The translations under genes and the position numbers were made by a program. This document shows, one piece after another, positions 1-8,439 of a stretch of DNA of 42,362 bases (positions within the stretch are counted from its first letter, which is position 1; the number at the start of each line of letters is the position of its first letter). The stretch is from Candidatus Rokubacteria bacterium 13_1_40CM_69_27 (GTDB lineage Bacteria; Methylomirabilota; Methylomirabilia; Rokubacteriales; CSP1-6). The notes beneath the pieces were generated by a model, which saw only the letters and a list, made by a program, of their open reading frames with translations, did not search any database and was not told the DNA's origin. The stretch covers positions 1-42,362 of the forward strand of contig MNEF01000017.1 in assembly GCA_001917535.1 (NCBI GenBank). Direction: 5' to 3'.

Positions 1-182
1 TGGCTCATCCCCGTCATCGGCATCTGCGGCGCCAGGCTGGCCTGCACGTCGGCCGGGGACAGCCCGACGGCCGTCGCCGCCTGGGTGAAGGCGGCGACGG
101 CGCCGCAGCCGATGCCGACGAGGAACAGGGTGCAGAACACCTTGCCGCTGAGCGGCAGGCGCGAAAGGTAAATGCCGTTCAT
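1..182 (-). CDS. Small membrane protein, C-terminus cut by window edge
   Basis: Only the first 60 codons are present because the gene runs off the left edge. The product begins MNGIYLSRLPLSGKVF, followed by one hydrophobic stretch (about residues 14-36), so it is a predicted membrane-anchored protein with the remainder probably periplasmic. The ATG is supported by a GGGAGG Shine-Dalgarno sequence about 9 nt upstream. It starts 36 bp downstream of the porin stop on the same strand, which suggests co-transcription with it. I do not recognise the family; the visible part has no catalytic motif or haem-binding CxxCH. Confidence 0.6.
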   Translation of the reverse strand, partial: MNGIYLSRLPLSGKVFCTLFLVGIGCGAVAAFTQAATAVGLSPADVQASLAPQMPMTGMS

Positions 183-218
183 CTGTAGAGCCTCCCTTCC
201 ACCGGCCAGCCCGGCGCT

Positions 219-1784
219 CTAGAAGTTGACCACGAACTGCAACGTCACCTGGTGGCTGTCCCGGTCCGCGTCCAGGATGGGAACGCCCGGCCTGGCATCG
301 GAGAAGACCGGCTTGTTGGAGTGGTTCAGCCGGTATTCGAGCCTGACGTCCACCCAGTCGAGAGGGTGTCGCGTGCGCGCGTAGGTCACGCCCAGCGGCC
401 GGAGATCGGGGATGAGCCGCGAGAGATGAACGATCGGCGCGATGGTGAACGAGTGCAGCGCCTGCTTGACGCCGGTGCGGGCCCCGTCCTGGTCGTCGAA
501 GAACCCGTACCGGAACGAGAGGCCCAGCCACCGGGTGAGGTCGTAGTGGGCGAGGGCGTAGAGGCCAAGCCAGTTGACGTTCTTGTTGCTCACCTCATCG
601 GCCGCAAACGGGATGCCCCGCCGGCGAAACGACACGCCCGACTCGCCGCCGTACACGAGCTCACCGGCCAGGAGCAGCCTGGGCAGGGGAGACCACGTCA
701 CGTCGAAGTCGAGGATCCACCGCTCACTCTTGGTGTTGTCGTCCTGCTCCGGGCCCCACCACCCGCCGATGCCGAAGTTGAGCAGCTGCGCGCCATACAG
801 TGGCGTGAAGCCGACGCGGCCGCCGAAGCTCTTGTCGCGGTTGTTGTCTTCCAGCGGGTCTTCCGTCGTCTCGTTCTCCCAGCGGTTGACGACCCAGGCG
901 GTGACGTCGAACCATGGCGCGAAGGCGTACCAGGCCTGGAAGCCCGTCATGCTCATGGGCCGCCCGAAGCGGTTCACCTCTGACAACGTCGCCGTCAGGT
1001 TCAAGGCGGCATCGTGTCGCTCGTAGCCGAACGGGGTGTCGAAGCGCCCGAACGAGAGGGCCAGCCCGTTGCCCAGCGGCGCGATCCCGGTGATGTTGAA
1101 GCGGTGCAGGCTGATCTCGGTCTCGATCGCCTCCGAGCCGAACTGCTCAATGCAAACACCGCCGGTGTCACAGCCGAAGTCGGGATCGAAGCCGTGGCTG
1201 TGCCGGGCGGCATGTCGCTCCACCTCGATGCTGGCGCCGGCCGACAGCCAGGGCGAGAACGTCTTGAAGGCGCCGATCGTGAACTGGTCGAATCTGAAGT
1301 CGAGGCTGCGGGGCTCCGAGCTGACAGGCGCGTTGCCCGCGAACTCTGGCACCATCTGGATGTGGGAGTTGTAGTTGGCCGAGCCGACGAAGAACCCTGA
1401 GATCCGGGCTCCCCCGATCTCGGGCTTGGGCAGCCCCAGCATCTCGGCCGGGTGCTCCCGCTCGAGCTGGATCTCGCGCTCGCCGGGGCGGGGGGGCACG
1501 GCCGGCGGCGCCTGGGCGGTGACGGGCATCGCCGAGGCGGGCGGAGTCTGGACCGCGAGGGGCATGGCTGCGGGCGGCGGGCTGGGGGCTGGACGCTGCT
1601 GCTGCGCCTTGTCGCCCTGTTGCGCCTGCTCGAGCTGCTGCAGGCGCTCCTGCAGCCGGCCAACCTCTTGCTTCAGGACCTCGAGCTCGGACGGCGGCGG
1701 GCTTTGCTGGGCCAGCGCCGAGGCCGGCCACAACCACGCGAGGGCCAAGCTGCCAACGATAGAGAGACGCGTGAATGCGCGCAT
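219..1784 (-). CDS. Outer-membrane beta-barrel porin, BBP2/OmpL-like
   Basis: A 521-residue protein with a clear signal peptide ending at ALAQQ (about residue 26). A short coiled coil rich in Leu/Gln (about 33-60) and a Pro/Ala linker (about 60-105) come next, then alternating aromatic/polar beta strands to a terminal Phe, the usual outer-membrane sorting residue. The coiled coil before a barrel and the stretch GRFDTPFGYER are typical of the BBP2 (OmpL-like) porin family. It would form a diffusion channel; the substrate cannot be told from sequence. The ATG follows a near-perfect AGGAGG at 5 nt spacing. It lies between a small His-rich protein upstream and a membrane protein downstream on the same strand. 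Confidence 0.8.
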   Translation of the reverse strand: MRAFTRLSIVGSLALAWLWPASALAQQSPPPSELEVLKQEVGRLQERLQQLEQAQQGDKAQQQRPAPSPPPAAMPLAVQTPPASAMPVTAQAPPAVPPRPGEREIQLEREHPAEMLGLPKPEIGGARISGFFVGSANYNSHIQMVPEFAGNAPVSSEPRSLDFRFDQFTIGAFKTFSPWLSAGASIEVERHAARHSHGFDPDFGCDTGGVCIEQFGSEAIETEISLHRFNITGIAPLGNGLALSFGRFDTPFGYERHDAALNLTATLSEVNRFGRPMSMTGFQAWYAFAPWFDVTAWVVNRWENETTEDPLEDNNRDKSFGGRVGFTPLYGAQLLNFGIGGWWGPEQDDNTKSERWILDFDVTWSPLPRLLLAGELVYGGESGVSFRRRGIPFAADEVSNKNVNWLGLYALAHYDLTRWLGLSFRYGFFDDQDGARTGVKQALHSFTIAPIVHLSRLIPDLRPLGVTYARTRHPLDWVDVRLEYRLNHSNKPVFSDARPGVPILDADRDSHQVTLQFVVNF

Positions 1785-1810
1785 CTTCGCCTCCTGACGC
1801 GTTGGGATGT

Positions 1811-1844
1811 CCGTCGCCGACGGTTAGACCGGCGGCTTTCCGCC
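1811..1844. other. Two short palindromes in the porin leader
   Basis: The 101-bp gap between the small protein stop and the porin start holds two perfect hairpins: CCGTCGCCGACGG at 1811-1823 and GGCGGCTTTCCGCC at 1831-1844. Neither is followed by a T tract in the minus direction, so they are not standard intrinsic terminators. They could set the relative expression of the two genes by mRNA processing or stability; that is inference. Confidence 0.35.
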
Positions 1845-1885
1845 ACACGGAAAGACGGGTGGCGACGGCGACGGAAACGAGCTGG

Positions 1886-2197
1886 TTAGGAGGCGATGAC
1901 GGGCGGGGCGCGGGCCGAGGCGACGGCGGGGACGGTGACCGGGAGGTCCAGCGTCGGCGGTGGCGGCAGTGACACCGCCGTCACCGGCGTCACGACGGTG
2001 ACGACGGCGACCGGCATCGCGTGCTCGCGCTCGGCGGCGGTGGCGAATGGGCAGTCGGCTTGCGTCTGGTGCGGGTCGAACAGGTGATGGACCAGGTGGG
2101 GCGCGAGCCCGACGACGTAGACGACGAACAGCGCTCCGGTGAGGCACCCCACGATTGCCGGGAGGCGGAGACGCCCAGCCACCATGGCCGCGAGCAT
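1886..2197 (-). CDS. Small His-rich single-pass membrane protein
   Basis: A predicted 103-residue protein on the minus strand, immediately upstream of the porin. It has one hydrophobic segment (about residues 12-32), then HLVHHLFDPHQ and DCPFATAAEREHA, then a Pro/Val/Ala-rich tail. The clustered His with a single Cys (residues 34-49) looks like a metal-contacting patch. I do not recognise a named family. The start at 2197 (MLAAMVAG) has no strong ribosome site, and 2185 is an alternative. The open frame continues upstream into the antisense of the epimerase gene, but only this part has protein-like composition. Probably co-expressed with the porin. A role in metal handling is inference. Confidence 0.5.
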   Translation of the reverse strand: MLAAMVAGRLRLPAIVGCLTGALFVVYVVGLAPHLVHHLFDPHQTQADCPFATAAEREHAMPVAVVTVVTPVTAVSLPPPPTLDLPVTVPAVASARAPPVIAS

Positions 2198-2219
2198 AGC
2201 AGATGCCGTCCGTCCACTG

Positions 2220-2228
2220 TGATATGGT
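2220..2228 (+). promoter_or_regulatory. Extended -10-like box close to epimerase start
   Basis: TGATATGGT, a TG-N-TATGGT extended -10 match, ends 8 nt before the ATG at 2237. No ribosome-binding sequence intervenes and no good -35 is seen. This predicts a leaderless transcript. Confidence 0.4.
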
Positions 2229-2236
2229 TCCGGCCC

Positions 2237-3211
2237 ATGAGCGTCCTGGTCACCGGCGCCTTCGGCTGTATCGGCGCGTGGGTCGTGCGTGGGCTTCTGG
2301 CCGAGGGCGAGCGCCCCGTCGTCTTCGACCTGGGCGACGACCCGTGGCGCCTGCGGATGATCGTGGGCCCCGACGTGGCCGGCCGGATCACCATCGAGCG
2401 GGGCGACATCACCGATCGCGAACGGGTCGCCCGGGTCGTCCGCGACCACGCGATCCGACAGATCATCCATCTCGCCGCCTGGCAGGTCCCGCTCTGCCGC
2501 CAGGACCCGTCGAGGGGGGCGCTGATCAACGTCGTCGGTACCGCGAACGTCTTCGAGGCCGCGCGCGCCGCCGCCGGTCAGATCGAGCGGATCGTCTACG
2601 CCTCGTCGGCGGCCGTCTTCGGCCCCCCGAACCTCTACCCGCCGGGGCCGATCAAGGACGACGCGCCCCCGCACCCGGCGACGCACTACGGCGTCTACAA
2701 GGTCGCCAACGAGGAGACGGCGCGCATTTACTGGGAGGAGCACAAGATCCCGTCGATGGGGTTCCGCCCCCTGTCGGTGTATGGTCCGGGGCGGGACTTC
2801 GGGCTGACCGCTGACCGCACGCTGGCCATGAAGTCCGCCGTCCTGGGGCGCCCCTTCCAGATCCGCTGGGGCGGCCGCACGGATCTCGTCTATACCGACG
2901 ATGTGGCGCGGGCGTTCATCGTCGCGTCGCGCTCGGGCCTCCCCGGCGCGCGCGTGTACAACCTGCACGGCTCGTCGGCCGCCGTCGCCGACGTGGCGCG
3001 ACTGATCACCGAGGCCTGGCCCCAGGCGAAGGGCTCGCTCAGTCATGTCGAGCAGCCGATCCCCTTCCCCGACGCGCTCGACGACGCGCGCTACCAGCGC
3101 GACCTGGGGCCAGCGCCGCGGACGCCGCTCGAGGCGGGTGTGCGGCGGACGCTGGAGGAGTTCGCGCGGCTGCAGAAGGAAGGCCGGCTGGACGCGCGGG
3201 AGCTGCCGTGA
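2237..3211 (+). CDS. NAD-dependent epimerase/dehydratase (extended SDR)
   Basis: A 324-residue extended short-chain dehydrogenase. The N-terminal Rossmann motif GAFGCIG (residues 7-13), the acidic D31, GDITD (56-60) and the catalytic YGVYK (Tyr151, Lys155) are all present. YASSAAVFG around 121-129 supplies the catalytic Ser region. The family epimerises or dehydrates nucleotide sugars or related substrates using bound NAD; the substrate here is unknown. The start at 2237 fits because the Gly motif then begins at residue 7; the longer open frame upstream lies opposite the small His-rich protein. The stop overlaps the GTG of the downstream acetyltransferase by 4 nt, so the two are translationally coupled. 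Confidence 0.85.
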   Translation: MSVLVTGAFGCIGAWVVRGLLAEGERPVVFDLGDDPWRLRMIVGPDVAGRITIERGDITDRERVARVVRDHAIRQIIHLAAWQVPLCRQDPSRGALINVVGTANVFEAARAAAGQIERIVYASSAAVFGPPNLYPPGPIKDDAPPHPATHYGVYKVANEETARIYWEEHKIPSMGFRPLSVYGPGRDFGLTADRTLAMKSAVLGRPFQIRWGGRTDLVYTDDVARAFIVASRSGLPGARVYNLHGSSAAVADVARLITEAWPQAKGSLSHVEQPIPFPDALDDARYQRDLGPAPRTPLEAGVRRTLEEFARLQKEGRLDARELP

Positions 3212-3705
3212 TTCCGTACCGGGTCCGGCTGGCCACCGCGGCGGACGCCGAGGCCATCGGCCGGATCTACAACCAGGGCATCGAGGACCGGGTGGCCACT
3301 CTCGAGACCGGGTCGCGCACGCCCGAGGAGCGGCGCCAGTGGCTCGCCAATCGCGCTCCCCGCCATCCGGTGATCGTCGTCGAAAACGAGCGCGACGAGG
3401 TCGTCGGCTGGGGGAGCCTCAACGTCTTCAACCCGCGCGAGGCGTACCGGTTCGTCGCCGACTTCTCCGTGTACGTGGAGCGCTCGTACCGCGGCAAGGG
3501 CGTGGGCAGCGCGCTCCTGCGCCGCCTGATCGAGCTCGGTCGCGAGCACGGCTTCCACAAGCTGGTTTTATCGGCGTTCCCCACCAACACGGGCGGCATG
3601 GCGCTCTACGAGAAGTTCGGGTTCCGAACCGTCGGCGTCTACAAGGAGCAGGGGATGCTCGACGGGCGGTGGGTGGACACCGTCGTCATGGAGAAGCTCC
3701 TGTAG
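3208..3705 (+). CDS. GNAT N-acetyltransferase, phosphinothricin/arsinothricin (PAT/ArsN1) type
   Basis: A 165-residue single-domain GNAT protein starting at GTG 3208 in a GTGA overlap with the epimerase stop. Acetyl-CoA-binding motif A is RGKGVG (95-100) with the following helix SALLRRLIEL. The region from FPTNTGGMALYEKFGF to the end matches the layout of phosphinothricin acetyltransferases and the related ArsN1 arsinothricin-resistance enzymes. Members acetylate the free amino group of small amino-acid-like toxins; methionine sulfone or sulfoximine are also common substrates. Cytoplasmic. The exact substrate is not decidable here. The last codons and stop are part of a 16-bp tandem duplication (3691-3722). 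Confidence 0.8.
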   Translation: MIPYRVRLATAADAEAIGRIYNQGIEDRVATLETGSRTPEERRQWLANRAPRHPVIVVENERDEVVGWGSLNVFNPREAYRFVADFSVYVERSYRGKGVGSALLRRLIELGREHGFHKLVLSAFPTNTGGMALYEKFGFRTVGVYKEQGMLDGRWVDTVVMEKLL

Positions 3706-3722
3706 GGAGAAGCTCCTGTAGG
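3691..3722 (+). repeat. Perfect 16-bp tandem duplication over a stop codon
   Basis: GAGAAGCTCCTGTAGG occurs twice with no gap (3691-3706 and 3707-3722). The first copy holds the final codons EKLL and the stop of the acetyltransferase gene; the second lies just downstream. Looks like a recent slippage duplication. Confidence 0.9.
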
Positions 3723-3745
3723 CTTCCCGTCCGCCCTCGCTACGC

Positions 3746-5338
3746 TCACATCTGGAGAATGCCGGCGCTCACGAGCGCCTGCACGGCGATCGCGACGCCC
3801 AGCAGCGTGATGACGGCCGAGGAGGCCAGCGGCAACCATCGGGTGATCAGGGGGCCATCCTCGTGGAACCGGGACATCAGGCGGCGCGCATAGACCATCA
3901 GGATTCCGATGGCGACGAGCACGACGGCCAGCCCCACGCTGAACGCCACGATCAGGAGAAGACCGAACCCTACCCGGCGTAAGGACAGCGCGCTCAGCAA
4001 GACGACGAGCGCGGCGGGGCAGGGAATGATCCCGCCGGTCACGCCCAGGGCGACGAGTTCCCGGACAGACACGGCCGCACCCGCTTCGGGGTGCCGGTGC
4101 CCCGCCGCCGACGCCCGGTGGTGATGATCGTGTGGCCCGTGCTCGGCTGCGTGGTGATCGTGCTCTGCGTCGGCGTCGTGAGGGTGGTGATGGTGGCCGT
4201 GACGATGGAGGTGCGGGGCTCCGGCATACCGGCGGAGGAAGAGGAACAACCCCAGGCCGGCGATGGTGAGGCCCGATCCCACCCCCAGCCAGGGGTAGAG
4301 CCGCTCCGGCAGCACATACTGCGACGCGTAGAAGGTCACCCCGCCGAGCAGGTACACCCCGGCCGTGTGCGACGCCGTCACGACGAGGCCGAGGACGACG
4401 GCGTGCCAGGCAGTTCCGCGCGAGCCAACAAGGTAGGCGGCGACGACGGTCTTGCCGTGACCGGGCTCCAGCGCGTGAAAGGCCCCCAGGACCGCCGAGA
4501 CCGCCAGGACCATCACGACGACCCCAAACCCCAGCTGCTTCGTCGCGACGAGCTCGGTGAGCGCGTCCCGAGGCGTCGCCTGACTGTTCGGCCGGAGCCG
4601 GATCGGGTCGACGAACCGGGCCGTCTCCGCGGCGCGTGGCCTCTCCACCCCGGCCCCGGGAGAAGCGGGCCCGGGTGTCTCCGCTCCCGTCAGCGGCGGT
4701 GCCGACACCCGGGTGAAGACGATCCGCGCCTCGAGATCCTGAGGCGGGCTGTTGAGGAGGTCGGTCGGATAGTCGGCCAGCCGCTGGCTCCGGTCCTTGT
4801 CGGGGACGGAGCTGCTCAGCAAGGACACCCCGGACGCCCCGACCGCGATGATCTCCTTCCAACCGGCGCGGCCGGGAAAGTTATCGTCCCGGTAACGCAA
4901 CGTGGTCGGGCCAGGGGCGGCCGGATTCTCGAGACGGGCGCGGTAGAGGACGCCCATCTTCATCGTCGGCAGACCGCCGGCCCCGGGCGGGAAGATCACG
5001 TCCGTGGACGCGATCTGGAGCTGGAGCCTCCGGCCGTCGAGCATGAGCAGGAGCCCCTCCTCGAGCGTCTCGGCCTTGCGGGCCAGGTAGGGTCGCAGGC
5101 TCGCGTGCCCCGCTTCGGGAACGATCCCCGTCTCCTGAATTTCCTGGAACGTCGGGATCTCCGCCATGTCGATGAGATAACGCAGCTCGATGTCGTCCTG
5201 GCCGAGGCGGATCCCCGCGTAGTGGCTGATGCTGAAGTTCCCCAGCGGATGGGCCGAGCCCGGGCCGGGGGCGATGAGGGTCGAAGCCATCACGAGAGCT
5301 CCCAGAGCAAGCGCCGACGATAGAGGATTACCGGCCAC
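3746..5338 (-). CDS. NicO-family nickel/cobalt-type transporter with periplasmic N-domain and His-rich loop
   Basis: A 530-residue inner-membrane transporter. A signal-like segment ends at SAHPLGNF (about residue 30). Residues 30-260 form a soluble, probably periplasmic domain typical of the long NicO/HupE-like proteins. The membrane part follows: HALEPGHGK (288-296) is the conserved NicO metal motif, a loop at 376-416 is extremely rich in His and Asp, and GGIIPCP (435-441) is the second family motif. RcnA-type relatives export Ni or Co and use such His loops to bind metal. The start is GTG at 5338, inside the end of the TPR gene (11-bp overlap); an internal ATG near residue 17 is possible. 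Metal and direction of transport are inference. Confidence 0.8.
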   Translation of the reverse strand: MAGNPLSSALALGALVMASTLIAPGPGSAHPLGNFSISHYAGIRLGQDDIELRYLIDMAEIPTFQEIQETGIVPEAGHASLRPYLARKAETLEEGLLLMLDGRRLQLQIASTDVIFPPGAGGLPTMKMGVLYRARLENPAAPGPTTLRYRDDNFPGRAGWKEIIAVGASGVSLLSSSVPDKDRSQRLADYPTDLLNSPPQDLEARIVFTRVSAPPLTGAETPGPASPGAGVERPRAAETARFVDPIRLRPNSQATPRDALTELVATKQLGFGVVVMVLAVSAVLGAFHALEPGHGKTVVAAYLVGSRGTAWHAVVLGLVVTASHTAGVYLLGGVTFYASQYVLPERLYPWLGVGSGLTIAGLGLFLFLRRYAGAPHLHRHGHHHHPHDADAEHDHHAAEHGPHDHHHRASAAGHRHPEAGAAVSVRELVALGVTGGIIPCPAALVVLLSALSLRRVGFGLLLIVAFSVGLAVVLVAIGILMVYARRLMSRFHEDGPLITRWLPLASSAVITLLGVAIAVQALVSAGILQM

Positions 5339-6629
5339 CGCCGACCCCGAGCTCCTGGAGCGCCCGCCGGGCCACGTCGGCCTGGAGCACGTGAAAGTGA
5401 GGGTTGGTCGACAGCGCCCGGAGCAGGTACTCCCTGGCCTTCTCGGTATCCCCCAGGCTCCGATGGATCATGCCGGCGTGGAAGAACAGCCGGGCGTCCC
5501 TGGTCCCCAGTCGCAGAGCGTCGGTCATCGCCGCGCGCGCTTCCAAGAGCTTGCCGTTCTTGTAGAGGGCCCAGCCGAGGACATCGTGGGTGTAGATATC
5601 GCGTCTGACCTCCAGCTCCTTTTGGGCCAGGTCGAGCGCCTCCTTGAGCATGATATCGTGATCGGCGTAGAAGAGCGCGAGCTCTCGGTTGTAGATCGTC
5701 CGGTTGAGCGTGTTCACGTAGCCGATGTACTCGACGAGCCGGTACTGCCTCTTGGCGTCGCCCGCGCGGCCGATCTTCGTGTAGACGTCGCCCAGGGCGG
5801 CGGCGTACTCGGGCAGCGGAATGACGTCGAGGGCCTTCTGATAAAGCGCGATCGCGTCCTGATGCTTCTGCTGCGCCGCCCGCACCTTCCCGAGCCCGGC
5901 CAGGGCGCGGTGGTAGCGGGGATACGTGGTGAGTGCGTCCTGGTAGGCGGCCTCAGCCTTCGCCACCTCTCCGATCTGGAAGAACAGCTCGCCCAGCTGC
6001 ACCCGACTCCAGGCGAGGTTCTCCGGCGGCGCGTTGCCTTCGATCGCGGTCGCCACCGCTCTCCGCATGTGCTCGATCGCGCCGGGTGGATCGCCCCGGA
6101 GAAACTGCAGATACGAGAGACGGCTGTAGGGGTGGAGCGGCCCGCTGAGCGCGAGCATCTTTGAATACGCCAGGGAGGCCTTCTCGTACTCGCCCATCTC
6201 GAGGTAGGCGTCGCCCACGATGGCCTGGGGGGACAGATCGCCGGAGCCGAGGGCGAGCGCTTTCTGAGCGGAGGTCAGGGCGTCCGCGAACCGGTGCTTG
6301 GCGAGGTGTACCGCGGCCAGCGACGCCGTGGCGCTCGTCGCCATCGGGCCGTCCGGGACCAGCTCCAGCGATTTCTTGAGAGCCTTCTCGGCCAGCTCGT
6401 AGTAGGTGACGTCGCCCGTTTCCCGTGCCTTCTGGATGTACGCCCCGCCCAGCTTGTTGTAGTTGAAGAAGTCGTCGGGGTCCCGGGCCACGCGCGACTG
6501 ATAGAACTGGATGAGGTGATCGGTCGTCTTCGGCTGGGCGTACACGTCGTGCGGCGCCGAGGGCGGCAGGGCAAGGGGGATGGCGAGGAGGAGGGAGATG
6601 GCCAGAACGCCTCGGCTGCTCGTTGCCAT
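5328..6629 (-). CDS. Secreted tetratricopeptide-repeat protein
   Basis: A 433-residue protein with an N-terminal signal peptide (hydrophobic about 8-24, cleavage probably near VYAQ) followed by about nine TPR-like helix pairs. Repeat hallmarks such as FNYNKLGGAYIQKA, AVHLAKHRFADALTSAQKAL, AIVGDAYLEMGEYEKASLAY and LAGLGKVRAAQQKHQDAIAL are easily seen. TPRs act as protein-protein scaffolds; a periplasmic location is implied. It sits between the DUF4331 gene (57 bp upstream) and the NicO transporter (11-bp overlap downstream) on one strand, so a shared operon and a scaffold role for those partners are likely. No enzymatic motif is visible. Confidence 0.8.
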   Translation of the reverse strand: MATSSRGVLAISLLLAIPLALPPSAPHDVYAQPKTTDHLIQFYQSRVARDPDDFFNYNKLGGAYIQKARETGDVTYYELAEKALKKSLELVPDGPMATSATASLAAVHLAKHRFADALTSAQKALALGSGDLSPQAIVGDAYLEMGEYEKASLAYSKMLALSGPLHPYSRLSYLQFLRGDPPGAIEHMRRAVATAIEGNAPPENLAWSRVQLGELFFQIGEVAKAEAAYQDALTTYPRYHRALAGLGKVRAAQQKHQDAIALYQKALDVIPLPEYAAALGDVYTKIGRAGDAKRQYRLVEYIGYVNTLNRTIYNRELALFYADHDIMLKEALDLAQKELEVRRDIYTHDVLGWALYKNGKLLEARAAMTDALRLGTRDARLFFHAGMIHRSLGDTEKAREYLLRALSTNPHFHVLQADVARRALQELGVGGGR

Positions 6630-6686
6630 CTCCCTCCTCCTCAGGGGCGCCGTTCGAGGTCGAGCTCCTCTATTCTGTTCTCCGCG

Positions 6687-8231
6687 TCATTGCTGCGGCG
6701 GGAACCCGACCGTGCCGGGGGCGGGGACTGCTTCTCCGGGCAGCGGATGGGGGAACGCGAAGAACGGGAATTCTAAGAGCAGCGGCCGGTCGTTCCCGCT
6801 CTGAGACACGTCGGGTACCTGGGCGTCAGGCTTGATGAAGTCCGTTCCCTGGAGGACAACGAAGATTCGGCGGTCAGGAAAGATCAGAGCCTTGCGGCTC
6901 CCAAGCGGCCCACTTCCCGGAATACCCCCGAGGAACCCATCCGGGAACTTCACATCGGCAAGCTGGCGGGCGAGTCTGAAGATGATGTCGCTGACATCGT
7001 CACCCGCTCGCCTCCCGTTCTGGAGGCCATTCGCGCCGACGTCGAGGGTGGTAGCGGGTCGGGCGAGATCCAGGCGCAAGACATCGGGGAGCAGGGCCTT
7101 GCGCAGGAGGTCCCGGTCGGTGTTCGTGAAGCTCGGGGGAAGCAACAGCGGGGCGCCGTTCGGGAGGGCCGTCACTCCGACCGCATCGAGGACGGCCGCC
7201 CGGCCCGCGATCGTGTTGCCGGTCGGATCGTTGCTCGTGAGGGCATCCGGTACCAGATCGCTGAAGTCTCTCACGTCGTTTTCGGGGATGGCGCGATTGA
7301 AGACGTCGCGCGGTTCCCCCCCGGGGACGAACACCGTGGCGAACAATTGCTGCCCCATTCGCTCGAGCTGAATGAAGGGGCCTTCGTCCTCGGCGTCGCG
7401 TTTCGCGAATCGCGTGGCCTCATGCCGGCGACTGGTCGTTCCCCACACGCCGACCGTCGTGTTGTTGTGCAGATAGGTCCGCGTTCGGGCCGCCGTCCCC
7501 TGAATCATGCCCCTTGGGACCTCGACCACGAGGGTGGAGACGTTGAACCCGCCGAAGCCGTCCACGCCGCTCGTGCCATCCGCGCGGACCGGCCGGCCAG
7601 GAAGGGGGCCCAGGGCCGGGCTGGTGAACGCCCTGAAGACGCCCTGCGAGCCGCGCAGGATCCGGAAGACCTGGCCGACGTCGAGGACGAACGGATCATC
7701 CCTGAGCCCGGCGAAGACGCGGACCCCATCCGGGGACGGGCCGAGAACGGTGTTGCTGCACCCTGTCACCTCCGGCGCGTGTCGCCCCAGCTCTTCGTTC
7801 ACGGCTCCGGTCTTCTTCGGTCGGGCGGGACCCCTCACCGTCACGAACTGGCCGCCCGGGCCCGTCCGGCACCTCGAATCGCGCGCGGTCTCGGTGCCCT
7901 CGAATCGGGCCTGGATGACCAGGTCCTCCCGCGCGTTGCCGGTGTTGTCGATCTTGAACTGGTAGAGCCCCGCCGGGCTGAAGGAATACGACGGGTTCTC
8001 GGCCGGGACCGAAAAGGGGTTCACGTTCATCGCGAACACGACCTTCGTCGGGTCGCCGGGGCTGATGAAGGCGAACACGTCGGTGATATCGAGGGTCGGA
8101 TCCTCGTCGACCAGGGGCGCCTCCCGGTGGTCCGCCCCCTTGACCATCCAGGGCGATACCATGAGAAGCGCCAACAGCACAGCGAGCCCTCCCAACAGAA
8201 TCGCCACCCGGGTGTCCTTCAGCCTTCTCAT
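6687..8231 (-). CDS. DUF4331 family secreted protein
   Basis: A 514-residue protein with an N-terminal membrane/signal segment (about 9-30). The family hallmark ADHREAP (33-39) and DITDVFAF follow right after cleavage. The rest is beta-rich with several Asp/Asn-Asn pairs and RND-type loops, as in other DUF4331 proteins. The function of the family is not established; members are exported and often lie next to TPR proteins and HupE/NicO-like transporters, as here. The ATG has a GGGAGGG ribosome site about 8 nt upstream. It is the first gene of the minus-strand group 8231 to 3746. The His-Asp cluster near the mature N-terminus could bind metal, which is inference. Confidence 0.85.
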   Translation of the reverse strand: MRRLKDTRVAILLGGLAVLLALLMVSPWMVKGADHREAPLVDEDPTLDITDVFAFISPGDPTKVVFAMNVNPFSVPAENPSYSFSPAGLYQFKIDNTGNAREDLVIQARFEGTETARDSRCRTGPGGQFVTVRGPARPKKTGAVNEELGRHAPEVTGCSNTVLGPSPDGVRVFAGLRDDPFVLDVGQVFRILRGSQGVFRAFTSPALGPLPGRPVRADGTSGVDGFGGFNVSTLVVEVPRGMIQGTAARTRTYLHNNTTVGVWGTTSRRHEATRFAKRDAEDEGPFIQLERMGQQLFATVFVPGGEPRDVFNRAIPENDVRDFSDLVPDALTSNDPTGNTIAGRAAVLDAVGVTALPNGAPLLLPPSFTNTDRDLLRKALLPDVLRLDLARPATTLDVGANGLQNGRRAGDDVSDIIFRLARQLADVKFPDGFLGGIPGSGPLGSRKALIFPDRRIFVVLQGTDFIKPDAQVPDVSQSGNDRPLLLEFPFFAFPHPLPGEAVPAPGTVGFPPQQ

Positions 8232-8439
8232 CGGAAGAGCCCTCCCTGGCTAACCTTCGGCCACCTCAACGGCTCGCAGCGCGACGAGCTCCCCGGTGAC
8301 CCAGCGTGGAAGAACCCTCGAGAACTCGGGTGGGAGCATGGACCCCCCTTGGGGACCGGGCGTTCAGACGCACAAAAGGTGGCGGGACTCTAGGCGCATC
8401 AACGGGACTTGTCAACAGCGTATGACCGCTCGACTCTGA
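8232..8439. other. Intergenic stretch without a recognised gene
   Basis: This part of the 488-bp gap between the divergent DUF4331 and CBS genes shows no convincing coding frame and no strong promoter match. It should hold the DUF4331 promoter on the minus strand. Confidence 0.5.

Noticed and set aside
252-983. Long plus-strand open frames opposite the porin gene
   Set aside because: They lack start signals and have the Arg/Val/Gly-rich composition of antisense shadows in GC-rich DNA; the minus-strand protein has a signal peptide and barrel pattern.
1785-1885. Cobalamin or other riboswitch upstream of the porin
   Set aside because: Two hairpins are present but no B12-box or other aptamer consensus is visible.
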